This document shows positions 55,620 through 64,000 of a stretch of DNA of 64,000 bases, one piece after another. The stretch is taken from assembly GCA_026122225.1 (NCBI GenBank), contig JANEZZ010000805.1:434001-498000 (forward strand). Direction: 5' to 3'. Source of the DNA: Heloderma charlesbogerti (Eukaryota > Chordata > Lepidosauria > Squamata > Helodermatidae). The notes under the pieces were generated by a model that was not told the DNA's origin, made no database searches, and worked only from the letters and a program-made list of their open reading frames with translations. The position numbers and the translations under genes were made by a program. How positions within the stretch are numbered: the first letter of the stretch is position 1; every line of letters starts with the position of its first letter.

Positions 55620-56440
55620 ATGCCCCACAAGAATGGCCAAGGTTGAAAGAATGGGAAGGGTAGGGCTCCGCCTCCCCTCCCCAATAGATTGAGGCCTAAG
55701 CCGGAGTCCGAGTCTGATGATGAAGCAGTCCCGGTAGTGACATCAGTTCTTCTCGTCTGGAAACTGCCAAGCGTTCTCCAGGGATCCCTTCCCCCTCCCC
55801 CGACAGGCCTAAGAAACACTCGGTGGTCCAGCTTAAGTGATCGCGACAGCCGACCCAACGCTCGCTACTTATTTCTATTTCAGCTCGTCTGGACCCCGTT
55901 GAAGCCTCCATCTCCTCTTCCTCAGCTTCCGGATGGCTCACCGCCTTCGGTGGAGCTCCTCCATTCTTCGGCCTCCTCTTCCCCGAGTGCACAAGCAACA
56001 TCCATTTTCCAGTCAGGGATCAGAGCACGGCCACACTAGGTTCAGTCCCGCCTGCTCGGGCATCCATGTAAGTGGCATATCAGATCCCTATGCTAATCTG
56101 GCGAGTTGAGAGGCCACTGGCGCTACTCCTTCTTGTAATGGCATTCACCTGAGGAGGTGTGCGGCTGGCTTATGTCGAGGCCTTCCACAGGAGGGCCGCC
56201 ATTGACCCTTCTCTGCGCAGGGACCTGATGGACCAGGACTTTTTCGCTCCACTTTGACTCCTTCCCGGCCATGTTTCGGCGATGGATCCTCGGCCTTTGG
56301 CAGGTCCGCTGCTTCAGCACCACTGTCTGTAATGGGAATACAGCCCCCAGGCACATACTCCGCAGAACCTGTGCCTTTCTGTCATGAGTGCTGCCTTGTT
56401 GCAGTCAGCACTCGTGCACCTCTTGTCCAATGCCTGGGGA
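55620..56440 (+). pseudogene. Possible gag-like remnant of Ngaro-like element
   Basis: A broken plus-strand frame with RLRPKPESESDDEAVPV, then a Pro/Ser-rich stretch, and in another frame FCHECCLVAV. It sits where gag would be expected, before the recombinase. No zinc knuckle is intact, so the identity is a positional guess. Confidence 0.3.
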
Positions 56441-56450
56441 CTGTAGGGTC

Positions 56451-56913
56451 TACGGATGGCGGAGAATTTCTCCCCGAAACTTCGGGGGGCCGAGCGCCAA
56501 CGTGTTCGGCCCCCCGAACAAGTTTCGGGGAGAAATCCTCCGCACCCCCCCGCCCCCCGCACCCCCCCGGGATGGGACTTACCTTTGGCGAATGTCCCTC
56601 CCGGTGGCTGGTCCGGCCGGCGGTTCGGCGGGTGTTCGAGCGAGGCGGGAACTGCCGCCGCCACCATTGCAATGAAAGAAAAAAAAACCCCGCCCCCTGA
56701 TAGGCTACGTGACGATTCACGTAGCCTATCACGGCTAGATTTGCAAAGTCAGCCGTGATAGGCTACGTGAATCGTCACGTAGCCTATCACGGGTGACATA
56801 AAAAAAAAAAAAAACTTCACGTAGCCTGAACTTCACGGGGGGAGCAGCGAAGCGCCTCCCCCCCACCGCGAACGGCCTTCGACGACAGGTAAGTGACTTT
56901 CGTCCACCCCCTA
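56451..56913 (-). mobile_element. Short palindrome-array hAT MITE in Ngaro-like element
   Basis: 463 bp, TACGGATG to CACCCCCTA-type end, with a perfect duplication GTAGGGTC (56443-56450, 56914-56921). Two GACGATTCACG hairpins remain, then a junction straight to the A end; the middle is deleted. Minus-strand ATG at 56667 open for 28 codons to CCAAAG|GTAAGT (56583/56582). Confidence 0.92.
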
Positions 56914-57949
56914 GTAGGGTCCCCCTTGGAAAGGCCGAGGCAGTAGAATGCCAGGGGGGCGGGCTACAGCTCCCTCTGGTGGGCCCAGGCCTGGTTCAGG
57001 TTGGCCCCACTACTCCGGCTTTAAGATGCTACCCCAACTAGGGGAACACATTTTAACTTGGAACATGATTTCATTCTAGGTTCTAGGACCCCTCCCCCTT
57101 TTTTCTAGGTCAACATAAGCCATCCTTACTTAGTAAGCAACATTTCCCCTCGCCAGACGTCGACATGTTTGTGAGAGGTTTTAAGGCAATACTGGCAGAA
57201 GGGTTATAGCCCCCCCCCCATTTTTCCACAACCTGATGTCTACGCTAGGGATTTCCCTTCTCCAAACGGTGCCCAGGAAATCCTCTAAGGGGTTTATCCT
57301 GATTCGTAACCCTGAGGGCCTGTTTGTTAAGCACAAGATCCCTGATCATCTGTGTTCAGTGTGATACACCTCGTCGATGTGGCAGTTGTCTTGGTTTGGG
57401 ATCCTGGCCACGGGTTCCTGTTGGCATATGCTACATGGAGTCCAAAGATGGTGGTCAATGTTCTGACCAAATGCAAACATTGCTTCCCCTTGTACCTCGG
57501 GGTCCCTTAGCTCACAAAAGGCTGAGGGCCCATCTCCCACATCAACATTCAGTGAAGCCAATCTGATACCCTGAGGCATTATTCTCGGCTCCCTCAAGAC
57601 AACGTTCAGGTCTTTTGGGTACAGCTCCAAGCAATTATACATCTTCCTAGGGTTTCCCGTTGTGGACCATGAAAGATACGGTTGGGCATCTTCTTTTCAC
57701 AGTTAGAGTAGTGGCCCCTGGCCGTACCGCCTCACGCTGGCTCAGTTTGGGCAGTGCAGGGACTGCGGCTGCCGCATCATTGACCCAGGGTCACTTCTGA
57801 TATGCGCACGTATCCATGGGCAGGGATTCAACTTAATAGGGCTTCAATGGCACCTCCTTCCAGAGGCGTGAGCTGCCCCTCAAAGCCGGCCTGCAGATTC
57901 CGCCGCTACTCTGGGGGGGGGTTCAGACTCATGGGGCAGGTCCGATCGC

Positions 57950-59080
57950 TCTGTGGGTATTGCCCTGTAGAGTGAGGGTTGCTGCCGCCAAGCACATTCT
58001 GATTTGACCTCATAGCCAAATCAGTAACACCCCCCCTTTGGTATGACAACGTGATGACATTGTTCATTCCCCATCCTCCTGAAACCAGAGGGTCATGTCA
58101 GTCGTCAGTGTGTTCATGCTCCAGCGTCGGTGTTACAACATCTGGTTCTGGGTCCGCTATTTGCTGGGTTAGGCAAACCCAATTGTCGATACTTTTTCAT
58201 GAAATTAGGTCAACGACTTCTAGGCCTTAGCCCCGCTGTTGCGCACATTCCCAGATACCATACTACAGTACTATGGGAGACTGGGATACAGAAGCCAAGC
58301 ATGCCATCCTGCATTCCATGGCTCTCAGTACACGAGCCGCCTGCGACAGTGCAGGTATGGCGTGCCGCGCAATAGGAAAAGCTTCGGCAACAGGAATCAT
58401 GGCCCGTACCTATAGATCACTGGCCACAATTTCGCGCCTCCTTAAGAAACAACAGAATATCTGGGACCATAAGTCGCAAGATGGCCATTTAGGCTTCCAT
58501 CCCACAACGCTGGGAATTACTGTCTCCCATGTCAGATTTTAGGGTTCAGACTGCAATAGGGTTGGGCACAGTTGTCACTTGTTTTAGTAAATTTAGCCAC
58601 CCTATCTCCCCGGATACCTCCCATTTGGGCTTCGGGGGTCATGGCCCTCCATTTGCCCTTTTCAGTAAGACGTTTCCCTATTCCACGCAGCAATCTTAAT
58701 GGCTGTCTGCAAGCCCCCCCCTTAGGAATTCAGGGTTGGTCTGTGATCTCAAGTCCGTTTTGTTCTGGAGGGCCTTGAGATACTTCACGGTACAGGTCTG
58801 GCCCAATGTAACACACTTACATATTTGGTGACCAAACTGATCGGTATGGCAAGGGCATGGCAGGGGCCCATGGCCAAACAGAAGTCAATGGGTTATGCCA
58901 CTGGAGGTTTCCTTCACAGGCACATTATGGCAGTTTGAAAATGGGGCTTCACAGCGTTCCGGCCTGCGTTCGTGAGTTGTCTGCTTCTTCTTGACACTAT
59001 TCTCGCTTTGCTTGCCCTAATGTGTTTACTCCTTAGACCAGCAGACTTGTCGTACACCAGAACAGGGGCTCTTACATGGG
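57950..59080 (+). pseudogene. Tyrosine recombinase of Ngaro-like element, broken
   Basis: Plus-strand counterpart of 26060-24890: FDLIAKSVTPPLWYDN near 58010, ACRAIGKASATGIMARTYRSL near 58355 (in part), QVWPNVTHLHIW near 58790 and LIGMARAW near 58835. Frameshifted throughout; catalytic residues cannot be assembled. The call relies on the recombinase-like N-terminal pattern plus the split-repeat termini. Confidence 0.5.
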
Positions 59081-59149
59081 CACGTTATGATGTCTTGAGC
59101 TGCACGAAGGGATTGTATGTCGTCTTCGGGCTTCAGCTTCTGTCACTCT

Positions 59150-59640
59150 GACATGGAGATCCAGTGGCTTCACAGACAAGGCATACGGAGGGAGTCCCCT
59201 CCTCACTCTGTTCCACCAAAGTTCGTTAAGTCTTCCTCCGCACGTACAGGTGCTGCACATTGAGAGGAATGACTTCGGCTGTAAGCCAGGCAAGGACCTG
59301 ATCGAACAGGCCTTGGTTGAGATGCAGGTGGTCCGGCATACCTGGCCGGAAGTAGCCTATTGCAGTCCTCACCGCTCCCATGGATCAATGGGAAGGCATG
59401 GAATAACGTTGCCAGCGGCAGGGCACGTCCGAAAGTGCACAGAGAAATAGCTTATGGCCTATGCGAATGTGGTGATGGACGCACTATCTGCCTGGAAATT
59501 CTGTGGACATGGAGGGAGCGTTACAGGAAGGACAGTGTCTGCCTGTCTCATGTAGTGAATAACATATTTCTGTCTGATCTGCAAAGGGGCCTGCGGGAAG
59601 TTCTTCTGTGCAGGTGGGGGGAGTTTCACAAGCTCTAGGC
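59150..59640 (+). pseudogene. SGNH-hydrolase-like domain of Ngaro-like element, broken
   Basis: VLHIERNDFGCKPGKDLIEQ (about 59248), SSPLPWINGKAWNNVASGRA, then LSHVVNNIFLSDLQRGLRE to 59610. The last block corresponds to the HLS..GN..FL.DL closing motif of the family, with the conserved Asp and His region decayed (KDSVC for an expected DGVH-like block). Confidence 0.6.
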
Positions 59641-59642
59641 TT

Positions 59643-60032
59643 GTGACTCCTGTGGTGGCTAGGATGGTGTGCATGCAGAGGCACCTTATGGTGACAGGTG
59701 ACGCCTGAGGCCCCCCGAATGGGTTGTGCGGCTTGGCAGGGGGATAAGGGTTGCCTGGGAGACCAACCCTACTCACTCACCCAGGTGTTGTGCGGCACCG
59801 GGTCGGGGGTGACACCGGAAGGTCTACCTCCCCCAGAAGGGGCAGTCCGGAGGGATGGCGAGATCACCGCCACCCCTCAGGCTGGGTATGTTTTCGCCCA
59901 AGAAGTGCCAGCTAGCTGCTGTCACAGTTAGATGCCCGTCCTAGTTACCCCTTTGCAGGTATTTCAATAAATGTGGCCCAGTTTTCAACCCAAGCTTGTT
60001 GTCTGCATCTTCTTTAACCCATCTCCGCTCGC
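59643..60032 (+). repeat. Split direct repeat B1
   Basis: About 390 bp, near-identical to B2 (60409-60808) from GTGTGCATGCAGAGGCACC to CATCTCCGCTCGC. It lacks about 28 bp (the CGGGCAAAACAGG stretch) present in B2 and in the copy at 23774. Confidence 0.88.
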
Positions 60033-60222
60033 AAATGCCCTACCCGACGCCAGCTTGTCTGGCTGAAAGGTGGGGGCCATTGCAGGGCGGGTGGGGTGAC
60101 AAGACGTAGGGGCCTCTGATTGGTGCATCCCAGTGGCACCACCATGAAGGAGGGGCAGGCTGAGTTGCTTAAACTCAGCCCTCCTCCCAATCTCAGTTCT
60201 CTGGCTCGACGCAGCTCCCTCC
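60033..60222 (+). repeat. Split direct repeat A2
   Basis: Starts at the AAATG core next to B1 and matches A1 to GGCTCGA; followed by ~185 bp unique to this position before B2. Confidence 0.85.
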
Positions 60223-60408
60223 CACCCTCCCCTAAGCAGTGTGGGTTTCTTGCCGGCCGCCCTTTGGGAGCCACGTAGGAATTTTTTGGCTCACAGTTTG
60301 ATTGGCCTATTACTGTGAGTCTTTTTTGCCTATGTCACACCATTTTGTGCGGGTCGAGTGTGTCCTGTAAGGGAATACGGTCTATATCATCGGTCACATT
60401 CCAGTTGG

Positions 60409-60808
60409 CGGCTAGGACGGGCAAAACAGGAAAGTAGGGATGGTGTGCATGCAGAGGCACCTTATGGTGACAGGTGACGCCTGAGGCCCCCCGAACGGGT
60501 TGTGCGGCTCGGCGGGGGGATAAGGGTTGCCTGGGAGACCAACCCTACTCACTCACCCAGGTGTTTCGCGGCACTGGGTTGGGGGTGACACCGGAAGGTC
60601 TACCTCCCCCAGAAGGGGCAGTCCGGAGGGATGGCGAGATCACCGCCACCCCTCAGGCTGGGTGTGTTTTCGCCCAAGAAGTGCCAGCTAGCTGCTGTCA
60701 CAGTTAGATGCCCGTCCTAGTTACCCCTTTGCAGGTATTTCAATAAATGTGGCCCAATTTTCAACCCAAGCTTGTTGTCTGCATCTTCTTTAACCCATCT
60801 CCACTCGC
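60409..60808 (+). repeat. Split direct repeat B2
   Basis: Second B copy, ending CTCCACTCGC immediately before AATGTAAACTG of the BovB. TTTCAATAAATGTGG near 60738 is a poly(A)-signal context shared by all three B copies. Confidence 0.88.
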
Positions 60809-61540
60809 AATGTAAACTGACCTTTTCCAGTCTTGTGGCCACTGTTGAATGTTCCAAATGTGTTGGCATATTGACTGCAGCACTTTAACAGCATCATCTT
60901 TTAGGATTTTAAATAGCTCAGCTGGAATACTGTCATCTCCACTGGCTTTGTTGTTAGTAATGCTTGCTACGGCTCACTTGACTTCACTCTCTAGGATGTC
61001 CGGCTCAAGTTCAGTGAGCGCACTATCATGGCTATCAGGCACAGTAAGATTTTTCCTGTATAGTTCTTCTGTGTATTCTTTCCATCTCTTCTTAATCTCA
61101 TCTGCTTCTGTTAGGTCCCTGCCTTCTTTGTCCTTTATCATGCACAAAACGTTCCCTTGATATCTCCAGTTTTCTTGAAAAGATCTCTAGTCTTTCCCAT
61201 CCTATTGTTTTCCTCGAATTCTTTGCATTGTTCATTTAAGAAGGCCTTCTTGTCTCTGAAGACAAGAAGAAGGCCTTCTTGTCTCTGTCTCTGGCCACAG
61301 TCAGCTCCAGTTCTTGTTTTTACTGACTGTGTAGAGCTTCTCCATCTTTGGCTGCAAAGGACATAATCTGATTTCGATATTGACCATCTGGTGATGTCCA
61401 TGTGTAGAGTCGCCTCTTGTGCTGTTGGAAAAACGTGTTTGCTATGATCAGTGTGTTCTCTTTGCAAAATTCTATTAGCCTTTGTCCTGCTTCATTTTGT
61501 ACATCAAGGCATGCTTGCCTGTTATCCCGGTGAATCAAAT
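60809..61540 (-). pseudogene. BovB endonuclease-to-RT linker region
   Basis: Minus strand from 61540: QNEAGQRLIEFCKENTLIIA, TFFQQHKRRLYTWTSPDGQY and the RNQI stretch of the AP-endonuclease domain, then a frameshift and the linker with KTGDIKGTFCA. A small local duplication (AAGGCCTTCTTGTCTCTG) lies at about 61240-61290. The 5' part of the element is missing. Confidence 0.88.
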
Positions 61541-61544
61541 TGCC

Positions 61545-62575
61545 ATAGACTTATATTGTAAACCTACAGATTCCCAACTGTACCTTAATCTCAAGTCATG
61601 TTATCCAAACCATCTAAAGAAGAACATTATAGTCTGGCTTTTAGGATAAAACACATTTGTAATAACAAAGAAAACTTCTTAAGAAGATGTAATGAACTTA
61701 AAGAACTTTTCCAACAACGTGGATACCTTAGTCACATCATTGACTACAACATCAGTATTATCCACAGATACCCTTATTTGTGAAGCAAAGGCTAACTCTT
61801 CAAAAGAAAATCACATTCCATTTGTTGCGGACTACTATCCTGCTTCCCCTAATTATGACAAGATAATTAAAGACAGTTACCCTATTATATCTTATTGTGC
61901 TCATTTAACGGCAGCTATTAATTCTCCACCATGCATCACATTCAGAAAACCACCCAATCTGCATAAACTGTTAGTTAAAGCTGCACTTAAACTTGCAACC
62001 CAGGATACTTGCAACCCAGGATCATACCATTGTAAATCAACACACTGCATTACCTGCAGTTACCTCCAAGAAACTGCTTCTTTCAGGAGCAGTTAGTTAC
62101 TAACAAAACTTATTGCATTAGGCAATCATTAACATGCACTTCTAATAATATGGCTTATTTAATGGAACATAAAAAAATGGATGTCATATGCCATATATAG
62201 GGAAAACTACAATGGGCCTAAGAACAAGATTATGTTGTTGATTACCACAAATCTGTAATTCTTACCAAAAAGCTAGAGCAGCCTGTTGCAAGACATTTCA
62301 ACTCACCTTCACGTAGTCTCTCATATTTACAGTTGCTTCCAATAGAAAAAATGAACTTGAGCACACTCTGGGAGAGAGCGGAGGACAGGAAGGCCTGGCG
62401 TGCTATGGTCCATGGGGTCATGAAGAGTCGGACATGACTTAATGACTGAGCAGCAACAACAACCAAGAAAAAACAAAACACACTGACGCGTTTGACAAAA
62501 AGGAAAATTTCTGGATCTATAGACTGAGAACACTCTGTCCAAATGGCCTTAATCTGGAGGACAATTTGTAAGCAT
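61545..62575 (+). mobile_element. Penelope-like retroelement remnant, interrupted
   Basis: Plus-strand C-terminal half of a Penelope-type protein: LAFRIKHICNNKENFLRRC, NELKELFQQRGY, SYCAHLTAAINSPPCITFRK, HCKSTHCITC, a GIY-YIG-type YIGKTTMGLRT piece near 62195 and, after a BovB-tail insertion, QKGKFWIYRLRTL and NGLNLEDNL. Such elements fuse RT with a GIY-YIG nuclease. Several frameshifts. Confidence 0.78.
62347..62463 (+). mobile_element. BovB 3' tail or BovB-tailed SINE
   Basis: GAACTTGAGCACACTCTGGG, AGGCCTGGCGTGCTATGG and GAAGAGTCGGACATGACTTA end in a CAACAACAACC tail: the last ~115 bp of BovB, as on the minus strand at 50119. It could be a severely 5'-truncated BovB or a SINE that borrowed its tail. 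It splits the Penelope-like remnant. Confidence 0.8.
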
Positions 62576-63329
62576 TATACCACACAAACCTCTGCTTTTT
62601 CTCCTAAGGAACTTTCATGTCCAAGCATTCCAAACTGCCACTTCTGGTATCCATTTAACAGCAAAGCCACTGATGAAGGCAGAAGCCAAAATGTTCAGCT
62701 TTTTTTTTTTTTTTAATACTCTGTTGTTAGACTTTCTAGCTTTCATATGTATATAATCTGCCCAATAACCCAACTTTCTCTGGATGGATTACAAACAGTT
62801 AAAAGACTAAGGGGAGTGTCTCCACGACAATGGAAAGATAAGCGAATTCTGGCTTACCCTGATTTCTCAAGGAGCCAGCTTTGGTCTCCACAGGCCTTCA
62901 TGAGAGAGTGCACTGCACCAGTATAAATTGCTTCACAGAACATACTTTTGAGTGTGTGTGTGTGTGTGTGTGTGTGTTGAAGTGAACTTCAACTGAGTGG
63001 CAGGGGCTGCTCGATCTATAAGAGAGGCTTCCCGCCATCCATGCTCTCCCCCCCTTTCTCCTTTGATAAAATCACTCTCCTCTCTCTCCCCCATCCCACA
63101 TTACTTACTCCCTTAAAGTATCAGTCATATCAATCATTACAGGAAGGAACACAGTGTGCTCTCCACCTTGGACCTGCAGAAGCTGTGAACAATCTCCTTC
63201 TCTCCCCCTACGCCCGCATTACTTACTCCCATACATCCTTAAAGCAACAAAGAACATAGGAACACAGTCTTCTCCCTGCTGGGTTGTGATCAAAGTTTCA
63301 AAGCTTTGACATTAAGGCTCCTAAATGTG
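62576..63329. other. No gene seen; TG microsatellite
   Basis: A (TG)n run at 62951-62978. Between about 63060 and 63260 CATTACTTACTCCC and AGGAACACAGT occur twice, an imperfect local duplication. Confidence 0.35.
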
Positions 63330-63790
63330 TTATTTGAGTTCATGGGATCTCAATAACTTCAGGAGTAGTAAGTACACATTTTGGGAACAAGCTTCATTGA
63401 CCACAGTGGGAGTTACTTCTGAGTAGACACACATACATTTGTGCTGGGAAAGACAGGGATGGGAAACAAAGGGATGGGAAACCAGCCCCCTTTCTAACCC
63501 AATGCTGTGCAGGATCAGATGACCAAAGGTGGAAGTGGTTACTTCTGAATGACAATAAACCAAGCAATTGAGAATCGCAGCATCAAGAGTGCTTTACAGC
63601 CTGCAGGGAAGTAGTGCTTTAAAATGTGCTATTTTGATTGAGGGGGACTTCTGTAAATTCTGAAGTGTGCATTCAGGGGACAAGCCTCATTGACCACAAT
63701 GGGAGTTACTTCTGAGTAGACACACATATGTTTGGGAAATGCAGGGACAGAAAACGCAGGGACAGGAAGCACCCCTTGACCGGGGTCACG
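63330..63790. repeat. Imperfect ~293-bp tandem duplication
   Basis: TCATTGACCACAGTGGGAG, TTACTTCTGAGTAGACACAC and GGGATGGGAAAC at about 63392-63485 recur as TCATTGACCACAATGGGAG and so on at about 63688-63770. Both halves contain the GAGTTACTTCTGAGTAGACA short repeat seen elsewhere. The rest, to 64000, shows nothing. Confidence 0.6.
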
Positions 63791-64000
63791 GTGAAAAGCA
63801 CACCCCTGGTCAGGGCTAGCGTACCCAATGTAAATGTGGGGGTTGGGTAACAACCCCCACATAATAACAACAATTATACCATAGAGAACCTGACTTAAGC
63901 AAAAGAATCAGACTACAAGCAGTCTCAGGAAACCTGGTTTTTCCGCAATAAGCTCTGGGGTGACTGTGGGATGCCCACAACATCATGTATCCCAAACATC

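Larger units (their letters stand above)
52291..60808 (+). mobile_element. Ngaro/DIRS-like element with split direct repeats
   Basis: 8.5 kb including two nested palindrome-array copies. Terminal order is A1 (52291-52475), interior, B1 (about 59643-60032), A2 (60033-60222), then B2 (about 60409-60808): the A1-B1-A2-B2 split repeats of Ngaro/PAT elements. The left junction, the B1/A2 junction and the right junction share the core (A)AATG. The BovB sequence on both sides joins without a target duplication, as expected for tyrosine-recombinase integration. Interior: GC-rich tandem repeats, a possible gag, a tyrosine-recombinase remnant and an SGNH-hydrolase remnant. I could not identify RT/RNase H. 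Confidence 0.7.
50119..61540 (-). mobile_element. BovB/RTE LINE, split over 11.4 kb
   Basis: Minus-strand BovB in three collinear pieces: 3' end and ORF C-terminus (50119-50538), RT (51392-52290) and endonuclease to linker (60809-61540). It is interrupted by a palindrome-array copy and by the 8.5-kb Ngaro-like element. Total BovB sequence is about 2.05 kb, 5'-truncated. The 3' end is GTCGTGTCTGACTCTTCGTG and the ACCCCATGGACCATAGCAC stretch, diagnostic of BovB. Confidence 0.93.

Noticed and set aside
55432..56039. Host gene in the 55.4-56.0 kb region
   Set aside because: Short frames on both strands, no splice-compatible chain or motif, and position inside the Ngaro-like element.

Overview
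This is a repeat-saturated stretch of vertebrate nuclear DNA, most likely from a squamate reptile. The evidence is the mix of transposon families: BovB/RTE, CR1, L2-like and L1-like LINEs, a Penelope-like element, two tyrosine-recombinase (Ngaro/DIRS-like) retroelements, several hAT MITE families and tRNA-derived SINE pieces. I recognise no host gene, exon series, rRNA, tRNA gene, CRISPR or bacterial feature. Almost every long reading frame is transposon debris or a by-product of simple repeats and GC-rich palindromes.

The dominant content is one family of non-autonomous DNA transposons, called here the palindrome-array hAT MITE. I count about 27 copies or pieces covering roughly 19 kb of the 64 kb. 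Intact copies are 0.3-1.0 kb, start TAGGGATG and end CATCCCTA, and are flanked by 8-bp target-site duplications, which I could read at 20 insertions. Each copy has two different ends. The A end is TAGGGATGTACGAAAG plus a GC-rich minisatellite. The B end is a GGCCGAATGC/GCATTCGGCC hairpin next to CATCCCTA. Between them lie up to nine consecutive near-perfect palindromes, which are themselves arranged as a palindrome around a central hairpin. Both ends of most copies carry an AG|GTAAGT-like 5' splice site pointing out of the element. On the B side this site is usually preceded by a Kozak-like ATG and a short Ala/Arg/Pro-rich frame that stays open up to it.

Layout. 1-5.4 kb: palindrome-array copies in a ~227-bp tandem repeat and a second duplicated block. 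5.8-10.2 kb: a nearly full-length CR1 on the minus strand (ORF1 with SGNH esterase, ORF2 with endonuclease and reverse transcriptase, joined by a TAATG overlap). 10.3-18.5 kb: further copies, including one nested inside another. 18.5-23.8 kb: mostly featureless. 23.8-27.9 kb: a minus-strand Ngaro-like copy. 28-37 kb: LINE fragments and other hAT MITEs. 37.9-39.7 kb: a BovB split by a palindrome-array copy. 41-46.7 kb: nested copies, the 5' part of a second CR1 and a 0.78-kb inverted repeat. 48-50 kb: further copies and LINE pieces. 50.1-61.5 kb: a three-level nest, in which a BovB is interrupted by a palindrome-array copy and by an 8.5-kb Ngaro-like element with split direct repeats, itself carrying two more palindrome-array copies. 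61.5-64 kb: a Penelope-like remnant and minor repeats.

The insertion order is legible because related copies in the window supply empty sites for several insertions: LINEs first, then the Ngaro-like elements, then the palindrome-array family (also inserting into itself) as the youngest wave. No transposase gene for that family is visible here, so it was mobilised in trans.
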